DNA from: Microterricola viridarii
GTDB taxonomy: Bacteria; Actinomycetota; Actinomycetes; Actinomycetales; Microbacteriaceae
Length of the DNA: 64,000 nt
Direction: 5' to 3'
Assembly (NCBI RefSeq): GCF_001542775.1
Contig: NZ_CP014145.1
Location: 1,984,001 to 2,048,000 of the forward strand
Shown here: piece after piece, positions 30,444 through 39,838 of the stretch
Numbering within the stretch: the first letter of the stretch is position 1
How the letters are laid out: every line of letters starts with the position of its first letter
The notes under the pieces: generated by a model
The model's input: the letters and a program-made list of their open reading frames with translations, nothing else
Told to the model about the DNA's origin: nothing
Database searches by the model: none
Position numbers and translations under genes: made by a program

Positions 30444-31592
30444 TTACTTGTCGCGCTTGTAGAAGGGCAGAGCGACGACGGATGCCGGCACGCGGCTGCC
30501 GCGCACGTCGATGAAGATCTCGGTGCCGAGCTCTGCGTGGCCGGGGTCGACGAAGGCCATCGCGATCGGGTGGCCGAGCGTCGGCGAGAGCGCGCCGCTG
30601 GTGATCACGCCGATGGCGGGCGCGTCGGCATCCGTGCTGGCGAACAGCGGGTAGTCGGCGCGGCCGGCCCGGCGGCCCTCTGCGGCGAGGCCGACGAGCA
30701 CGCGGGCGCCCTCTGCCGGGCCCCGCTCGCTGGCGGCGCGGCCGACGAAGTCGCCCTCCTTGGCCAGTGCGACGACGCGGCCGAGGCCCGCCTGCGCCGG
30801 GAACACGTCGGTGCCGAGCTCGTGGCCGTAGAGCGGCATGCCGGCCTCCAGGCGCAGCGTGTCGCGGCTGGCGAGCCCGCAGGGAACGAGGCCGTGGTCG
30901 GCGCCGGCCGCGCTGAGCGCGGCCCAGAGCTCGGCCGCCTCGTCGGTCTGGATGTACAGCTCGAAGCCGTCCTCGCCGGTGTAGCCGGTGCGGGCGATGA
31001 GGAGCGGGGCGCCGTTGAAGGCGGCATCCGTCGACCAGTAGTACTTGAGCTCGTCGAGCGCGATGCCGAGCCCGGTGATGCCCGTCGTCGCCTCGAGGAT
31101 CGCGCGGGAGGCTGGCCCCTGTACGGCGATCAGAGCGATCTGGTCGCTCAGGTCGGTGACGGTCACGTCGAAGCCGGATGCGCGCTCGGCCAAGGCCGGA
31201 ACAACTGCAAAACGGTTGCCGGCATTGGCGACGACGAGGAATCGCTCCTCGCCCAGCCGGTACACGACGAGATCGTCGACGATGCCGCCATCCGCGTTCA
31301 GCAGCAGGCTGTACTTGGCCTGGCCGAGTTTGACGGCCGAGATCTTGCCGGCGAGGGCGTAGTCGAGAAACGCCGGAGCGGCCGGGCCCTCGACGAGGAT
31401 CTCGGCCATGTGCGAGATGTCGAAGATGCCGGCGGCTGTGCGCACGGCGTGGTGCTCGGCGAGGTCGCTCGAATAGCGCACGGGCATCTGCCAGCCGCCG
31501 AAGTCGGTGAAGCTGGCGCCGGCGTCGACGTGCTGCTGGTGCAGCGGGGAGAAGCGCGCGGTGCCGGTGGTATCGGTGGTGGCGTCAGTCAT
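30444..31592 (-). CDS. gcvT: Glycine cleavage system aminomethyltransferase, T protein
   Basis: Transfers the C1 unit from aminomethyl-lipoyl-GcvH to tetrahydrofolate, releasing ammonia. 382 residues. Visible are FTDFGGWQMPVRYSSDLAEHHAVR, DISHMAEILVEGP, LLNADGGIVDDLVVYRL (folate/catalytic Asp region) and ARTGYTGEDGFELYI. The ATG 31592 is preferred over a GTG at 31610, since GAGG lies between them and upstream of the GTG there is no ribosome binding site. First gene of the operon, under the riboswitch. Confidence 0.95.
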   Translation of the reverse strand: MTDATTDTTGTARFSPLHQQHVDAGASFTDFGGWQMPVRYSSDLAEHHAVRTAAGIFDISHMAEILVEGPAAPAFLDYALAGKISAVKLGQAKYSLLLNADGGIVDDLVVYRLGEERFLVVANAGNRFAVVPALAERASGFDVTVTDLSDQIALIAVQGPASRAILEATTGITGLGIALDELKYYWSTDAAFNGAPLLIARTGYTGEDGFELYIQTDEAAELWAALSAAGADHGLVPCGLASRDTLRLEAGMPLYGHELGTDVFPAQAGLGRVVALAKEGDFVGRAASERGPAEGARVLVGLAAEGRRAGRADYPLFASTDADAPAIGVITSGALSPTLGHPIAMAFVDPGHAELGTEIFIDVRGSRVPASVVALPFYKRDK

Positions 31593-31667
31593 TGACAAGG
31601 AGTTCCTCACGTCGAACCGGCAGGCGCCGGGCGAGATTCTGGACGGTCGCGTGACCGTCTCGGAACT

Positions 31668-31869
31668 CCCCCTCTGTCATCCGGCCTGAGAGTTTCACCG
31701 CGGCCCGCCGGAGTCGGCAGGGAGTGCGGCTTTCACCTTGGGCGGGATCTCGCTTGGCGAGATCCTCTTTCCAGAGTGGCCAAATCGACGCGGTACTTAT
31801 ACCTGAGAGATTGTCGGGGAGGATTGCTCCTTCGGTGCCGATACGCATCGCTGCGCCCGGCTCTCCCGC
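31668..31869 (-). ncRNA. Tandem glycine riboswitch of gcvT
   Basis: On the minus strand the leader holds two glycine-aptamer signatures. Aptamer 1 begins GGGAGAGCCGGGCGC and has GCACCGAAGGAGCAA, then CTCCCC and ATCTCTCAGG. Aptamer 2 follows a short linker containing GTACCG, with GGAAAGAGGATC, then GCCCAAGGTGAAAGCC, and closes with GAAACTCTCAGGCCGG. Glycine binding is known to turn on gcv operons in this class. It ends about 75 bases before the gcvT ATG. Confidence 0.92.
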
Positions 31870-31964
31870 GTCGACCATGTGGCCCGATATTCAGTTGCTG
31901 CCAGCATAGCGCGCGGGCTGGGGCGCCGCGCGCGGCGCCCGCCTGGGTCACGCAATTGCCTTCA

Positions 31965-31977
31965 GGTCAAGTTGACC
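31965..31977. promoter_or_regulatory. NrtR operator 1
   Basis: Perfect palindrome GGTCAAGTTGACC, with half-sites GTCAA / TTGAC one base apart. It overlaps a possible -35 (TTGACC). Confidence 0.75.
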
Positions 31978-32001
31978 ATAAGATGGGCATCCTGACTTAG
32001 A

Positions 32002-32012
32002 GTCAATTTGAC
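32002..32012. promoter_or_regulatory. NrtR operator 2
   Basis: GTCAATTTGAC has the same half-sites and spacing as operator 1, with centres 36 bases apart. It lies about 30 bases before the nrtR ATG. Confidence 0.75.
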
Positions 32013-32042
32013 CCTGAGGTATCTGCGAGAGGCGGATGACGC

Positions 32043-32789
32043 ATGAGTTCAGCCCCGGCCCACGAACCGGCGCACGAGCCAGCCACGGCCGAGCTTGCGG
32101 TCTCGACCGTCATTTTCGCGCTGCACGCAGAGCCGTCATCCGAGCTCCCCTCGCTCTGGCTGCCGCTCGTGCGGCGCACCCGCGAGCCGTTCGAAGGCCA
32201 ATGGGCGCTGCCGGGCGGCTGGCTTCCCGTCGACGAGGAGCTCGGCAAGGCCGCAGCCCGCACCCTCAACGAGACGACCGGGCTCACCCCGAAATACCTC
32301 GAGCAGCTCTACACTTTCGGGGCGCTGGATCGCTCCCCCGGACGCCGGGTGGTCTCCGTCGTCTACTGGGCGCTCGTGCAGTCCGATGAGGCGGCCCGCG
32401 CCGCCGAGGGCGAGAACGTGCGCTGGTTCCCGGCCGACGACCTGCCGGAGCTGGCCTTCGACCACAACCTCATCGTCGACTACGCCCTCTGGCGGCTGCG
32501 CACCAAGCTGGAGTACTCCCGCATCGCGCACGCCTTCCTCGGCGAGACGTTCACCCTCGCCCAGCTGCGCGAGGTGCATGAGGCCGTGCTGCAGCGGCCC
32601 ATCGACCCGGCGAACTTCCGCCGCACGATCGAGGCGTCGAAGACCGTCATCGCCACCGACGAGTACCTGGCCGGCACCCCGCACCGGCCGCCCCGCCTCT
32701 ACCGTTTCGACTCCACCGTTCACTCCGCGAACGGCGACCCCGCAGACCTCGGCCCCCTCGGCCGCGCCACCCCTGGGAAGGCATCATGA
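32043..32789 (+). CDS. nrtR: NrtR-type transcriptional regulator of NAD synthesis (Nudix-related)
   Basis: Regulator that represses NAD genes; ADP-ribose relieves repression in characterised members. It has an N-terminal Nudix-like domain (WALPGGWLPVDEELGKAAARTLNETTGL) whose catalytic box is degenerate (RTLNETTG in place of REUXEEXG), as expected for a sensor rather than a hydrolase. The C-terminal winged-helix region is FTLAQLREVHEAVLQRPIDPANFRRTIEAS. 248 residues. Two matched palindromes lie upstream, and the ATGA junction couples it to nadA, so the operon is probably autorepressed. Confidence 0.9.
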   Translation: MSSAPAHEPAHEPATAELAVSTVIFALHAEPSSELPSLWLPLVRRTREPFEGQWALPGGWLPVDEELGKAAARTLNETTGLTPKYLEQLYTFGALDRSPGRRVVSVVYWALVQSDEAARAAEGENVRWFPADDLPELAFDHNLIVDYALWRLRTKLEYSRIAHAFLGETFTLAQLREVHEAVLQRPIDPANFRRTIEASKTVIATDEYLAGTPHRPPRLYRFDSTVHSANGDPADLGPLGRATPGKAS

Positions 32790-34150
32790 GCACCACCGCA
32801 CAAAACCCTGCCATGACCGCATCGGTCGACCGCGTCATCCAGCTGATCTCCAGCGGCTCTTCTGCGACCGAGAGCTGCTCGCCCGAGCTGGCGAAGGGCC
32901 CCTGGGAGTTCGACGCCGGCCCCGTCTCCTACGGTCCCGGCTCCTCCATGGGCGACGTGATCCCGACCGGCTCGCCGCGCCAGGGCGCGCTGCCCGCCGA
33001 GTACAAGACGGCCAGCGACGAAGAGCTGGACGCCCGGGTGCGCGCCGCGAAGGCGACCTTCGGCGACCGGGTGCTCGTGCTCGGCCACTTCTACCAGCGC
33101 GACGAGGTCGTCGCCCACGCCGACTACATCGGTGACTCGTTCCAGCTGGCCGGCGCCGCCCGGTCGCGGCCGGATGCCGAGGCGATCGTGTTCTGCGGTG
33201 TGCACTTCATGGCCGAGACAGCCGACCTTCTCTCCACGCCCGAGCAGGCCGTGATCCTGCCGAACCTGGCCGCCGGCTGCTCGATGGCCGACATGGCCGA
33301 CATCGACTCGGTCACCGAGTGCTGGGAGCAGCTCGAAGAGCTCTACGGCACCGAGCCGGACGAGACCGGCCGGGTGCCCGTCATCCCGGTCACCTACATG
33401 AACTCCTCCGCGGCGCTCAAGGCGTTCTGCGGCGAGCGCGGCGGCATCGTCTGCACGTCCTCCAACGCCGAGACCGTGTTGGAGTGGGCGTTCGAGCGCG
33501 GTCAGCGGGTACTGTTCTTCCCCGACCAGCACCTCGGCCGCAACACGGCGAAGGCGATGGGCGTTCCGCTCGAGCAGATGCCGATGTGGAACCCGCGCAA
33601 GGCGCTCGGCGGCAACACCGAGGAAGAGCTCGACGACGCGAAGGTGATCCTCTGGCACGGCTTCTGCAGCGTGCACAAGCGCTTCACCGTCGCCCAGATC
33701 GAGCAGGCCCGGGCCAGCCACCCCGGTGTGCGCGTGATCGTGCACCCGGAATGCCCGATGCCCGTTGTGGACGCCGCCGACGAGTACGGCTCCACCGACT
33801 ACATCACGAAGGCCATCCAGGCCGCCCCGGCCGGCTCGACGTTCGCGATCGGCACCGAGATCAACCTCGTGCAGCGCCTCGCCGCCCAGCACCCGGAGCA
33901 CACCATCTTCTGCCTCGACCCGGTCGTGTGCCCGTGCTCGACCATGTACCGGATCCACCCCGGCTACCTCGCCTGGGTGCTGGAATCGTTGGTTGCCGGC
34001 GAGGTCGTCAACCAGGTGTCGGTCAGCGCCGAGGTGGCGGCGCCTGCCCGCCTTGCCCTCGAGCGGATGCTGGCCGCCAAGCCGCCCGCCAACGGCGGCG
34101 GCACCGCGCCTGCTGCTGCCGCCGCCGCTATTGCTGCGACGGGCGTCTGA
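32786..34150 (+). CDS. nadA: Quinolinate synthase
   Basis: Condenses iminoaspartate with dihydroxyacetone phosphate to quinolinate using a [4Fe-4S] cluster. 454 residues, the longer actinobacterial form. Cysteine-bearing motifs are VFCGVHFMAETADLL, HPECPMPVVDAADEYGST and FCLDPVVCPCSTMYRIHP. VLGHFYQRDEVV and YMNSSAALKAFCGERGG are also typical. It overlaps the nrtR stop by four bases and is followed one base on by nadB. Confidence 0.96.
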   Translation: MSTTAQNPAMTASVDRVIQLISSGSSATESCSPELAKGPWEFDAGPVSYGPGSSMGDVIPTGSPRQGALPAEYKTASDEELDARVRAAKATFGDRVLVLGHFYQRDEVVAHADYIGDSFQLAGAARSRPDAEAIVFCGVHFMAETADLLSTPEQAVILPNLAAGCSMADMADIDSVTECWEQLEELYGTEPDETGRVPVIPVTYMNSSAALKAFCGERGGIVCTSSNAETVLEWAFERGQRVLFFPDQHLGRNTAKAMGVPLEQMPMWNPRKALGGNTEEELDDAKVILWHGFCSVHKRFTVAQIEQARASHPGVRVIVHPECPMPVVDAADEYGSTDYITKAIQAAPAGSTFAIGTEINLVQRLAAQHPEHTIFCLDPVVCPCSTMYRIHPGYLAWVLESLVAGEVVNQVSVSAEVAAPARLALERMLAAKPPANGGGTAPAAAAAAIAATGV

Positions 34151-34151
34151 G

Positions 34152-35771
34152 ATGAGCACCGTTCTGGTGATCGGCAGCGGGCTCGGCGGCCTCTTTGCCG
34201 CGGTGCGCGCTGCCGATGCCGGGCACCGTGTCACCCTGGTGACCAAGGGTGCCCTCGACGAGAGCAACACCGGCCACGCCCAGGGCGGCATCGCCGCCTC
34301 GCTGTTCCCCGATGACTCCCCCAACGCCCACCTGCTCGACACGTTGCGCGCCGGCGCAGGCCTGAGCGATGCCGCGGCCGCGCGCGTGCTCTGCGATGAG
34401 GGCCCGGCGCGGGTGCGCGACCTGATTCGCTTCGGCGCGCACTTCGACCGCGACGAGTCCGGGCTGGCCCGCGGGCTCGAGGCGGCGCACGTGCGGCCCC
34501 GGGTCGTGCACGCCGGCGGCGATGCAACGGGGGCCGAGATCGCCCGCGCCATGCTCGACGCCCTCTCCCGCCGGCCGATCGTCGTGCGCGAGCAGACCAT
34601 GCTGGTCGAGTTGCTGACCGAGCCGACACCGAACGCCGCCGACCGCGTGGTGGGGGCCGAGCTGCAGGCGGCCGACGGGCGGCGCGAGAAGCTGTATGCC
34701 GACGCCGTGGTGCTCGCCACCGGCGGCGCCGGGCAGCTGTTCCGGCACACGACGAACCCGGCCATCGCCACCGGAGACGGCGTCGCCGCCGCCTGGCGGG
34801 CCGGCGCACGCCTGCGCGACCTCGAGTTCGTGCAGTTCCATCCGACCGCGCTGGCCGTTCCGGGCACCCCGCTCGTCTCCGAGGCGGTGCGCGGGGAGGG
34901 CGCCGTACTGCGCAACCGCGCCGGCGAGCGGTTCATGCTCGGCCGGCATCCGCTCGCCGAGCTTGCACCCCGCGACATCGTGGCGCGCGAGATCGCCGTC
35001 GAGATGGCCGCACAGGGCGGACAGCCGGTGCTGCTCGACGCCACCGCGCTCGCCCCGACGGCCGCAGAGAACGCGGCGCTGCTCGCCGGCCGCTTCCCGA
35101 CCATCACGGCTGCCTGCACCGACAACGGCCTGGACTGGGCCACCCTGCCCGTTCCGGTGACGCCCGCCGCGCACTACTGGATGGGTGGCATCGCCACCGA
35201 CCTGTGGGGCCGCACCTCGCTGCCCGGCCTGTTCGCCGTCGGCGAGGCAGCCTGCACCGGCGCGCACGGCGCCAACCGGCTCGCCTCGAACTCGCTGCTG
35301 GAGGCGGCCGTGTTTGCCGACCGTGCGGTACGGGCGCTGACGGCGGATGTCGCGGCGTCCGCCGATCTGCCAGTCAGCGGATACGAGCGGCGACACGCCA
35401 CGACAGACACCCGTTCTGACGGTGTGTCGCCCGGCGCATCCGCCGAACGGCTACGCCCCGACGAGAACCGCGAGCACACCGCGCTGCGCGCGACGGTGCA
35501 GACGCTGCTCTGGGACACGGCCGGGCTTGAGCGGGACGGCGATATGCTCGCCGCCGCAGCGGACGCCCTGGCCGCGCTGCCCCGGCCGTACACCGGCCCC
35601 GGCGCCAGCCGCCGCGCCATCGAGGACGCCAACCTGCTCGACCTGGCCCGCCTGCTCGTGGCCGCGGCGAGCGCCCGCACCGCATCCGTCGGCGCTCATT
35701 TCCGCCGCGACGCCCCACTCTCTGCACCCTCCGAAACACCCGCCTCCCGAGAGGAAGCCCTCGCATGCTGA
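34152..35771 (+). CDS. nadB: L-aspartate oxidase
   Basis: FAD enzyme oxidising L-aspartate to iminoaspartate, the substrate of NadA. 539 residues. It has the dinucleotide fold GSGLGGLFAAVRAADAG, then HAQGGIAASLF, ATGGAGQLFRHTTNP, LEFVQFHPTAL and VGEAACTGAHGANRLASNSLLE. The C-terminal part with the helical domain is more variable. The last seven bases overlap nadC. Confidence 0.95.
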   Translation: MSTVLVIGSGLGGLFAAVRAADAGHRVTLVTKGALDESNTGHAQGGIAASLFPDDSPNAHLLDTLRAGAGLSDAAAARVLCDEGPARVRDLIRFGAHFDRDESGLARGLEAAHVRPRVVHAGGDATGAEIARAMLDALSRRPIVVREQTMLVELLTEPTPNAADRVVGAELQAADGRREKLYADAVVLATGGAGQLFRHTTNPAIATGDGVAAAWRAGARLRDLEFVQFHPTALAVPGTPLVSEAVRGEGAVLRNRAGERFMLGRHPLAELAPRDIVAREIAVEMAAQGGQPVLLDATALAPTAAENAALLAGRFPTITAACTDNGLDWATLPVPVTPAAHYWMGGIATDLWGRTSLPGLFAVGEAACTGAHGANRLASNSLLEAAVFADRAVRALTADVAASADLPVSGYERRHATTDTRSDGVSPGASAERLRPDENREHTALRATVQTLLWDTAGLERDGDMLAAAADALAALPRPYTGPGASRRAIEDANLLDLARLLVAAASARTASVGAHFRRDAPLSAPSETPASREEALAC

Positions 35772-36619
35772 GCAATGCCGCCATCACCACCGTGGTCTCT
35801 GCCGCCCTGCTCGAGGACGCCCCGTGGGGTGACGTGACCTCCGAGCTGCTGATCCCCGAGAGGGCGACGGCCACGGCCGAACTCGTCGCCCGTGAGGCCG
35901 GCGTGTTCAGCGGCGCCGCCCTCGTGCGCGCCGCCTTCACCCTGACCGACCCGGCCATCCACGTCGAGGTCCTGGTGCCGGATGCCGCCGCTTTCGAGCG
36001 CGGCGCCGTGCTCGCCCGGGTGAACGGCCCGGCCCGCGGCATCCTGCAGGCCGAACGCGTCGCCCTCAACCTGGTGCAGCGGATGAGCGGCATCGCGACG
36101 CTGACCGCCCGCTACGTCACCGAGACGGAGGGCACCCGGGCGCGCATCGTCGACACCCGCAAGACCACGCCAGGGCTGCGGGCGCTGGAACGCCAGGCCG
36201 TGCGCGACGGCGGCGGCCACAACCACCGCTTCAGCCTGAGCGACGCCGTCATGGCCAAGGACAACCACCTGGCCGTGCTCACCGCGGGCGACCTCTCGGT
36301 CACCGACGCCCTGCTGGCGCTCCGGGCCCGGCTCTCGCACACCACCCACCTCGAGGTGGAGGTCGACCGGCTCGACCAGATCGAACCCGTGCTGGCCGCC
36401 GGCATCGACACCATCATGCTCGACAACTTCAGCCCGGAACAGCTGCGCCAGGGCGTGCAGCAGGTTGCCGGGCGGGCCATCGTCGAGGCCAGCGGCGGGG
36501 TCAGCCTCGACACGGTGCGGGCGATTGCGGCATCCGGGGTCGACATCATCTCGGTCGGCGCACTCACCCACAGCGTGCGCGCCCTCGACCTCGGCCTCGA
36601 TGTGGTCCTCTCCGCCTAG
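35765..36619 (+). CDS. nadC: Nicotinate-nucleotide pyrophosphorylase (carboxylating)
   Basis: Quinolinate phosphoribosyltransferase, making nicotinate mononucleotide with loss of CO2. 284 residues. It has DTRKTTPGLRALERQAVRDGGGHNHRF, AVMAKDNHLAV, LEVEVDRLDQIEPVLAAG and VEASGGVSLDTVRAIAASGVD. The start overlaps nadB by seven bases. Confidence 0.96.
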   Translation: MLSNAAITTVVSAALLEDAPWGDVTSELLIPERATATAELVAREAGVFSGAALVRAAFTLTDPAIHVEVLVPDAAAFERGAVLARVNGPARGILQAERVALNLVQRMSGIATLTARYVTETEGTRARIVDTRKTTPGLRALERQAVRDGGGHNHRFSLSDAVMAKDNHLAVLTAGDLSVTDALLALRARLSHTTHLEVEVDRLDQIEPVLAAGIDTIMLDNFSPEQLRQGVQQVAGRAIVEASGGVSLDTVRAIAASGVDIISVGALTHSVRALDLGLDVVLSA

Positions 36620-36628
36620 GAACCCCCG

Positions 36629-37809
36629 ATGAGCCAGCCCAGCAACTCCCTGTATCACGACGCGATCTACCTCGACCATGCCGCGAGCGCCCCCGTGCGC
36701 CCCGAGGCACTGGCCGCGATGTGGCCGTGGTTGAGCGGCGAGTTCGGCAACCCGTCCAGCCACCACCGGGCCGGGGAATCCGCCGCGGCCGCGCTCGAGG
36801 CGGCCAGGTCCGAGGTTGCCGCTGCGCTCGGCTGCCGGGCCGGCGAGGTGCTGTTCACGGCCGGCGGCACCGAGTCCGACAACCTCGCCGTCAAGGGCAT
36901 CGCGCTCGGCCGGCCGCGCGGCCGGCACATCGTCAGTACACCGCTCGAGCACGAGGCTGTGCTCGAGTCGCTCGACTACCTGCGCCGGCTGCACGGGTTC
37001 ACCGTTGACTTCCTGCACCCGGATGCCGCCGGCCGGGTCGACCCCGCCGAGCTCGCCGCCCTGCTGCGCCCAGACAGCACGCTCGCCAGCGTGCACTACG
37101 CCAACAACGAGATCGGCACGGTGCAGCCGATTCCGGAGCTCGCCGCCGTCGCCGCCGCGGCGGGGGTGCCGCTGCACACGGACGCGGTGCAGGCCGCAGG
37201 CTGGCTGCCGCTGGACGTGCGCGCGCTCGGCGTGGACGCCCTCGGCATCTCGGGCCACAAGGTCGGCGCCCCAAGGGCATCGGTGCGCTGTTCGTGCGCG
37301 GTCGGTTGCCGTTGGAACCGTTGCTGCACGGCGGCGGCCAGGAGCGGGGTCGGCGCAGTGGCACCGAGAACGTCGCTGGGGCCGTCGCCCTGGCGACCGC
37401 GCTGAGGCTGGCGGAGGGCGAGCGTCTGGCCGGCGCCGCCGATCACGCCACCGCCCTCCGCGACGAGTTCATCACGGCCGTGCTCGGCGCGGTGCCCGAG
37501 GCGACCTTGACCGGGCACCCGAGCAGCCGCCTGCCCGGCTCCGCCTCCTTCGTGTTCGCCGGTACCAGCGGCGAGGCTGTGCTGTTGGAGCTGGAGCGCC
37601 GCGGCGTGATCTGCTCCAGCGGTTCGGCGTGCGCGGCCGGCTCCGACGAGGCCTCCCCCGTGCTCACCGCGATCGGCCTGCCGCCGGAACTGGCGCAGAC
37701 CGCCGTGCGCTTCACCTTCTCCACGGCTACCAGCGCCGAGCAGCTCCGGGCCGCCGCGGCCGCCGTCGTGGGCGCGGTCGCCGCGGTCGCCGGCATCGCC
37801 GGCCGTTAG
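36629..37809 (+). pseudogene. Cysteine desulfurase (NifS/IscS type), frameshifted as given
   Basis: PLP enzyme that removes sulfur from cysteine. As the last gene of nadABC it probably supplies sulfur for NadA's cluster. It begins YLDHAASAPVRPEALAAMWP and has FTAGGTESDNLAVKG, HYANNEIGTVQP and the PLP lysine region ISGHKVGAP. The frame then breaks at the C4 run 37269-37272. One more C gives APKGIGALFVRGRLPLEPLLHGGGQERGRRSGTEN, and the second half carries the active-site loop SSGSACAAGSDEAS. Repaired length is 393 residues. It starts nine bases after nadC. The break is probably an error in the sequence. Confidence 0.88.
37269..37272. other. Frame break in the cysteine desulfurase gene
   Basis: C4 run. 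A fifth C restores the family sequence GAPKGIGALF without loss of residues. Confidence 0.85.
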
Positions 37810-37872
37810 CCGGGTCGCCGCAATCACACCACAGAGGTTTACCTCCGCCGTGTCGCTCGATAGGGTGAAAAG

Positions 37873-38010
37873 ATGAGCACTCCATCAGCAAACACGAACC
37901 GAGATGACCACGACCTCTCGGACGAGGAGCTGCTGGCGCCCGAGGAGTCGATTCTGAAGGGGTGGCTGCCCACCCCGACTCCGACGGATGGCCCGGCGCC
38001 CGCTCCCTGA
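37873..38010 (+). CDS. Small acidic protein of 45 residues, unknown
   Basis: Possible small gene: MSTPSANTNRDDHDLSDEEL onward to LLAPEESILKGWLPTPTPTDGPAPAP. It is acidic in the middle with a Pro/Thr tail. The sequence AGGGTGAAAAG directly precedes the ATG. No domain is recognised. It follows the cysteine desulfurase by 63 bases on the same strand. Confidence 0.42.
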   Translation: MSTPSANTNRDDHDLSDEELLAPEESILKGWLPTPTPTDGPAPAP

Positions 38011-38350
38011 GCGTCGCCACCCTTTTCACCGCAGCCCGGATGCCGGCGCCGCCCGGCGCATCTGAGTAGCAGCGCATCCGAGTAGCAGCGCATCCGAGCA
38101 ACACTGCACGAGAGCAACGCCGCAGAGTGCTGTCGGTGGTCGGGAATAGATTTGCCGGTGTCGGCGCTGAGCTGACAGGTAGATCTTCCGACGCTGACTG
38201 ACCTCACCACTGGCATCCACTGAAAACCTCGACGGGGTGACCGCGACATTCGGGCGACAACGCGTCGCCGTCGCACCGGCCCCCTGCCGACGCTGATTGC
38301 TCTCCCTGCGCAATACGCCCTCTCAACCTTCATCGAAACGAAAATTGACT
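38011..38350. repeat. Intergenic region with a 16-base tandem repeat
   Basis: 340 bases without a convincing gene. At 38058-38105 a 16-base unit close to GCATCCGAGTAGCAGC occurs three times in tandem (first copy CTG for CCG; the last one decays). The remainder, up to the MFS start, shows no element I can name. Confidence 0.55.
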
Positions 38351-39838
38351 GTGACTGAACGCACCGCTTCCGATGCCGAGGCTCTTGACACGAGCTCGGT
38401 TCCCCGCCAACTAGACCCTGCCGTCGAACGCCGCAATAACAAGGTGATCTGGCTGCTCGTCGCCTCCACGTTCGTGGTGTTCCTGAACGAGACCACGATG
38501 GGCGTCGCCCTCCGCCCGATCATGGAGAGCCTGCACGTCGACGAACGCGCCGGCCAGTGGCTGACCACCGCGTTCCTGCTGACAATGGCCGTTGTCATCC
38601 CCATCACCGGCTACCTGCTGCAGCGCTTCAACACGCGCCCGATCTACATCGCCGCGATGTCGCTGTTCACCGTGGGCACCGCCATCGCGTTCCTCGCGCC
38701 GAGCTTCGAGGTTCTGCTCGCGGCGCGCGTGGTGCAGGCATCCGGCACGGCGATCATGATGCCGCTGCTCATGACCACGCTGATGACGCTGGTGCCGCCG
38801 CACCACCGCGGCAAGATGATGGGCAACGTCTCCATCGTCATGTCGGTGGCCCCGGCCATCGGCCCGACCTTCTCCGGACTGATGCTGAACAGCTTCGGCT
38901 GGCGCGGCATCTTCGGTGTCATGCTGCCGATCGGCCTGGCCATGCTGGCGTATGGCATGCGCAAGGTGGAGAACGTGAGCACCCCGACCAAGGTGCCGCT
39001 GGATCTGCTGTCCGTGGTGCTCTCCGCCATCGGCTTCGGCGGGCTCATCTACGGCCTCAGCGCGGTCGGAGCCACGTCGACCGGCGCGGTGAACCCCGCG
39101 ATCGTCGGCCTGATCGGCGGCGGCATCGCGCTGGTGCTGTTCGTGCTGCGCCAGTTGCAGCTGCAGCGCCGAGACCAGGCGCTGCTCGACCTGCGCACCT
39201 TCCGCTTCCCGCAGTTCACGATCTCACTCGGCATGATGCTGGTGATGATGGCTTCGCTGTTCGGCGTGATCATCGTGCTGCCGCTGTTCATGCTCGGCGT
39301 GCTGGAACTCGACCCGGTGACGGCCGGCCTGCTTCTGCTGCCTGGCGGCATCCTGATGGGTGTCATCGCGCCGTTCGTCGGCCGTCTGTTCGACCGTTTC
39401 GGGCCGCGGCCGCTGCTGGTGCCCGGCACGATCCTGGTCAGCGCGGTGCTCTGGACGCTCACCATCGTCGACGAGAACACCTCGATCTGGTTCCTGCTCG
39501 CCGCCCACATGGTGATGAGCTTCGGCCTGGCGCTGATCTTCACGCCGCTGTTCACCTCGGCGCTCGGTGCCGTCACGCCGCGGTTCTACTCGCACGCCAG
39601 CGCCATGCTCTCGACGCTGCAGCAGCTGGCGGGGGCCGCGGGCACGGCGCTGTTCATCACGGTGCTGGCGTCGCAGACGGCGCAGTTGCTCGCGGGCGGC
39701 GCGGCGGCGGATGCCGCGGCGGCCGGCGGAACCCGGGCGGCCTTCACGATCGGCGCGATCATCTCGATGTTCGCCATCGTCGGCGCCTTCTTCGTCAAGA
39801 AGCCGGCCGACATGGAGGGCGTGCACGCCGGCCACTAA
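38351..39838 (+). CDS. MFS transporter, DHA2 (drug:H+ antiporter) family
   Basis: 495-residue multidrug-type exporter. The early segment VFLNETTMGVALRPIMESLHV and TAFLLTMAVVIPITGYLLQRF match the DHA2 pattern, followed by ASGTAIMMPLLMTTLMTLVPP and a second set of hydrophobic segments (about 14 in all). The start is taken as GTG at 38351 (VTERTASD). No good ribosome binding site is seen, so a start elsewhere near here is possible. The substrate is unknown. Confidence 0.85.
   Translation: MTERTASDAEALDTSSVPRQLDPAVERRNNKVIWLLVASTFVVFLNETTMGVALRPIMESLHVDERAGQWLTTAFLLTMAVVIPITGYLLQRFNTRPIYIAAMSLFTVGTAIAFLAPSFEVLLAARVVQASGTAIMMPLLMTTLMTLVPPHHRGKMMGNVSIVMSVAPAIGPTFSGLMLNSFGWRGIFGVMLPIGLAMLAYGMRKVENVSTPTKVPLDLLSVVLSAIGFGGLIYGLSAVGATSTGAVNPAIVGLIGGGIALVLFVLRQLQLQRRDQALLDLRTFRFPQFTISLGMMLVMMASLFGVIIVLPLFMLGVLELDPVTAGLLLLPGGILMGVIAPFVGRLFDRFGPRPLLVPGTILVSAVLWTLTIVDENTSIWFLLAAHMVMSFGLALIFTPLFTSALGAVTPRFYSHASAMLSTLQQLAGAAGTALFITVLASQTAQLLAGGAAADAAAAGGTRAAFTIGAIISMFAIVGAFFVKKPADMEGVHAGH

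Noticed and set aside
36629-37809. True pseudogene status for the cysteine desulfurase.
   Set aside because: Both halves keep all active-site motifs and normal codon use, and one added base repairs the frame.
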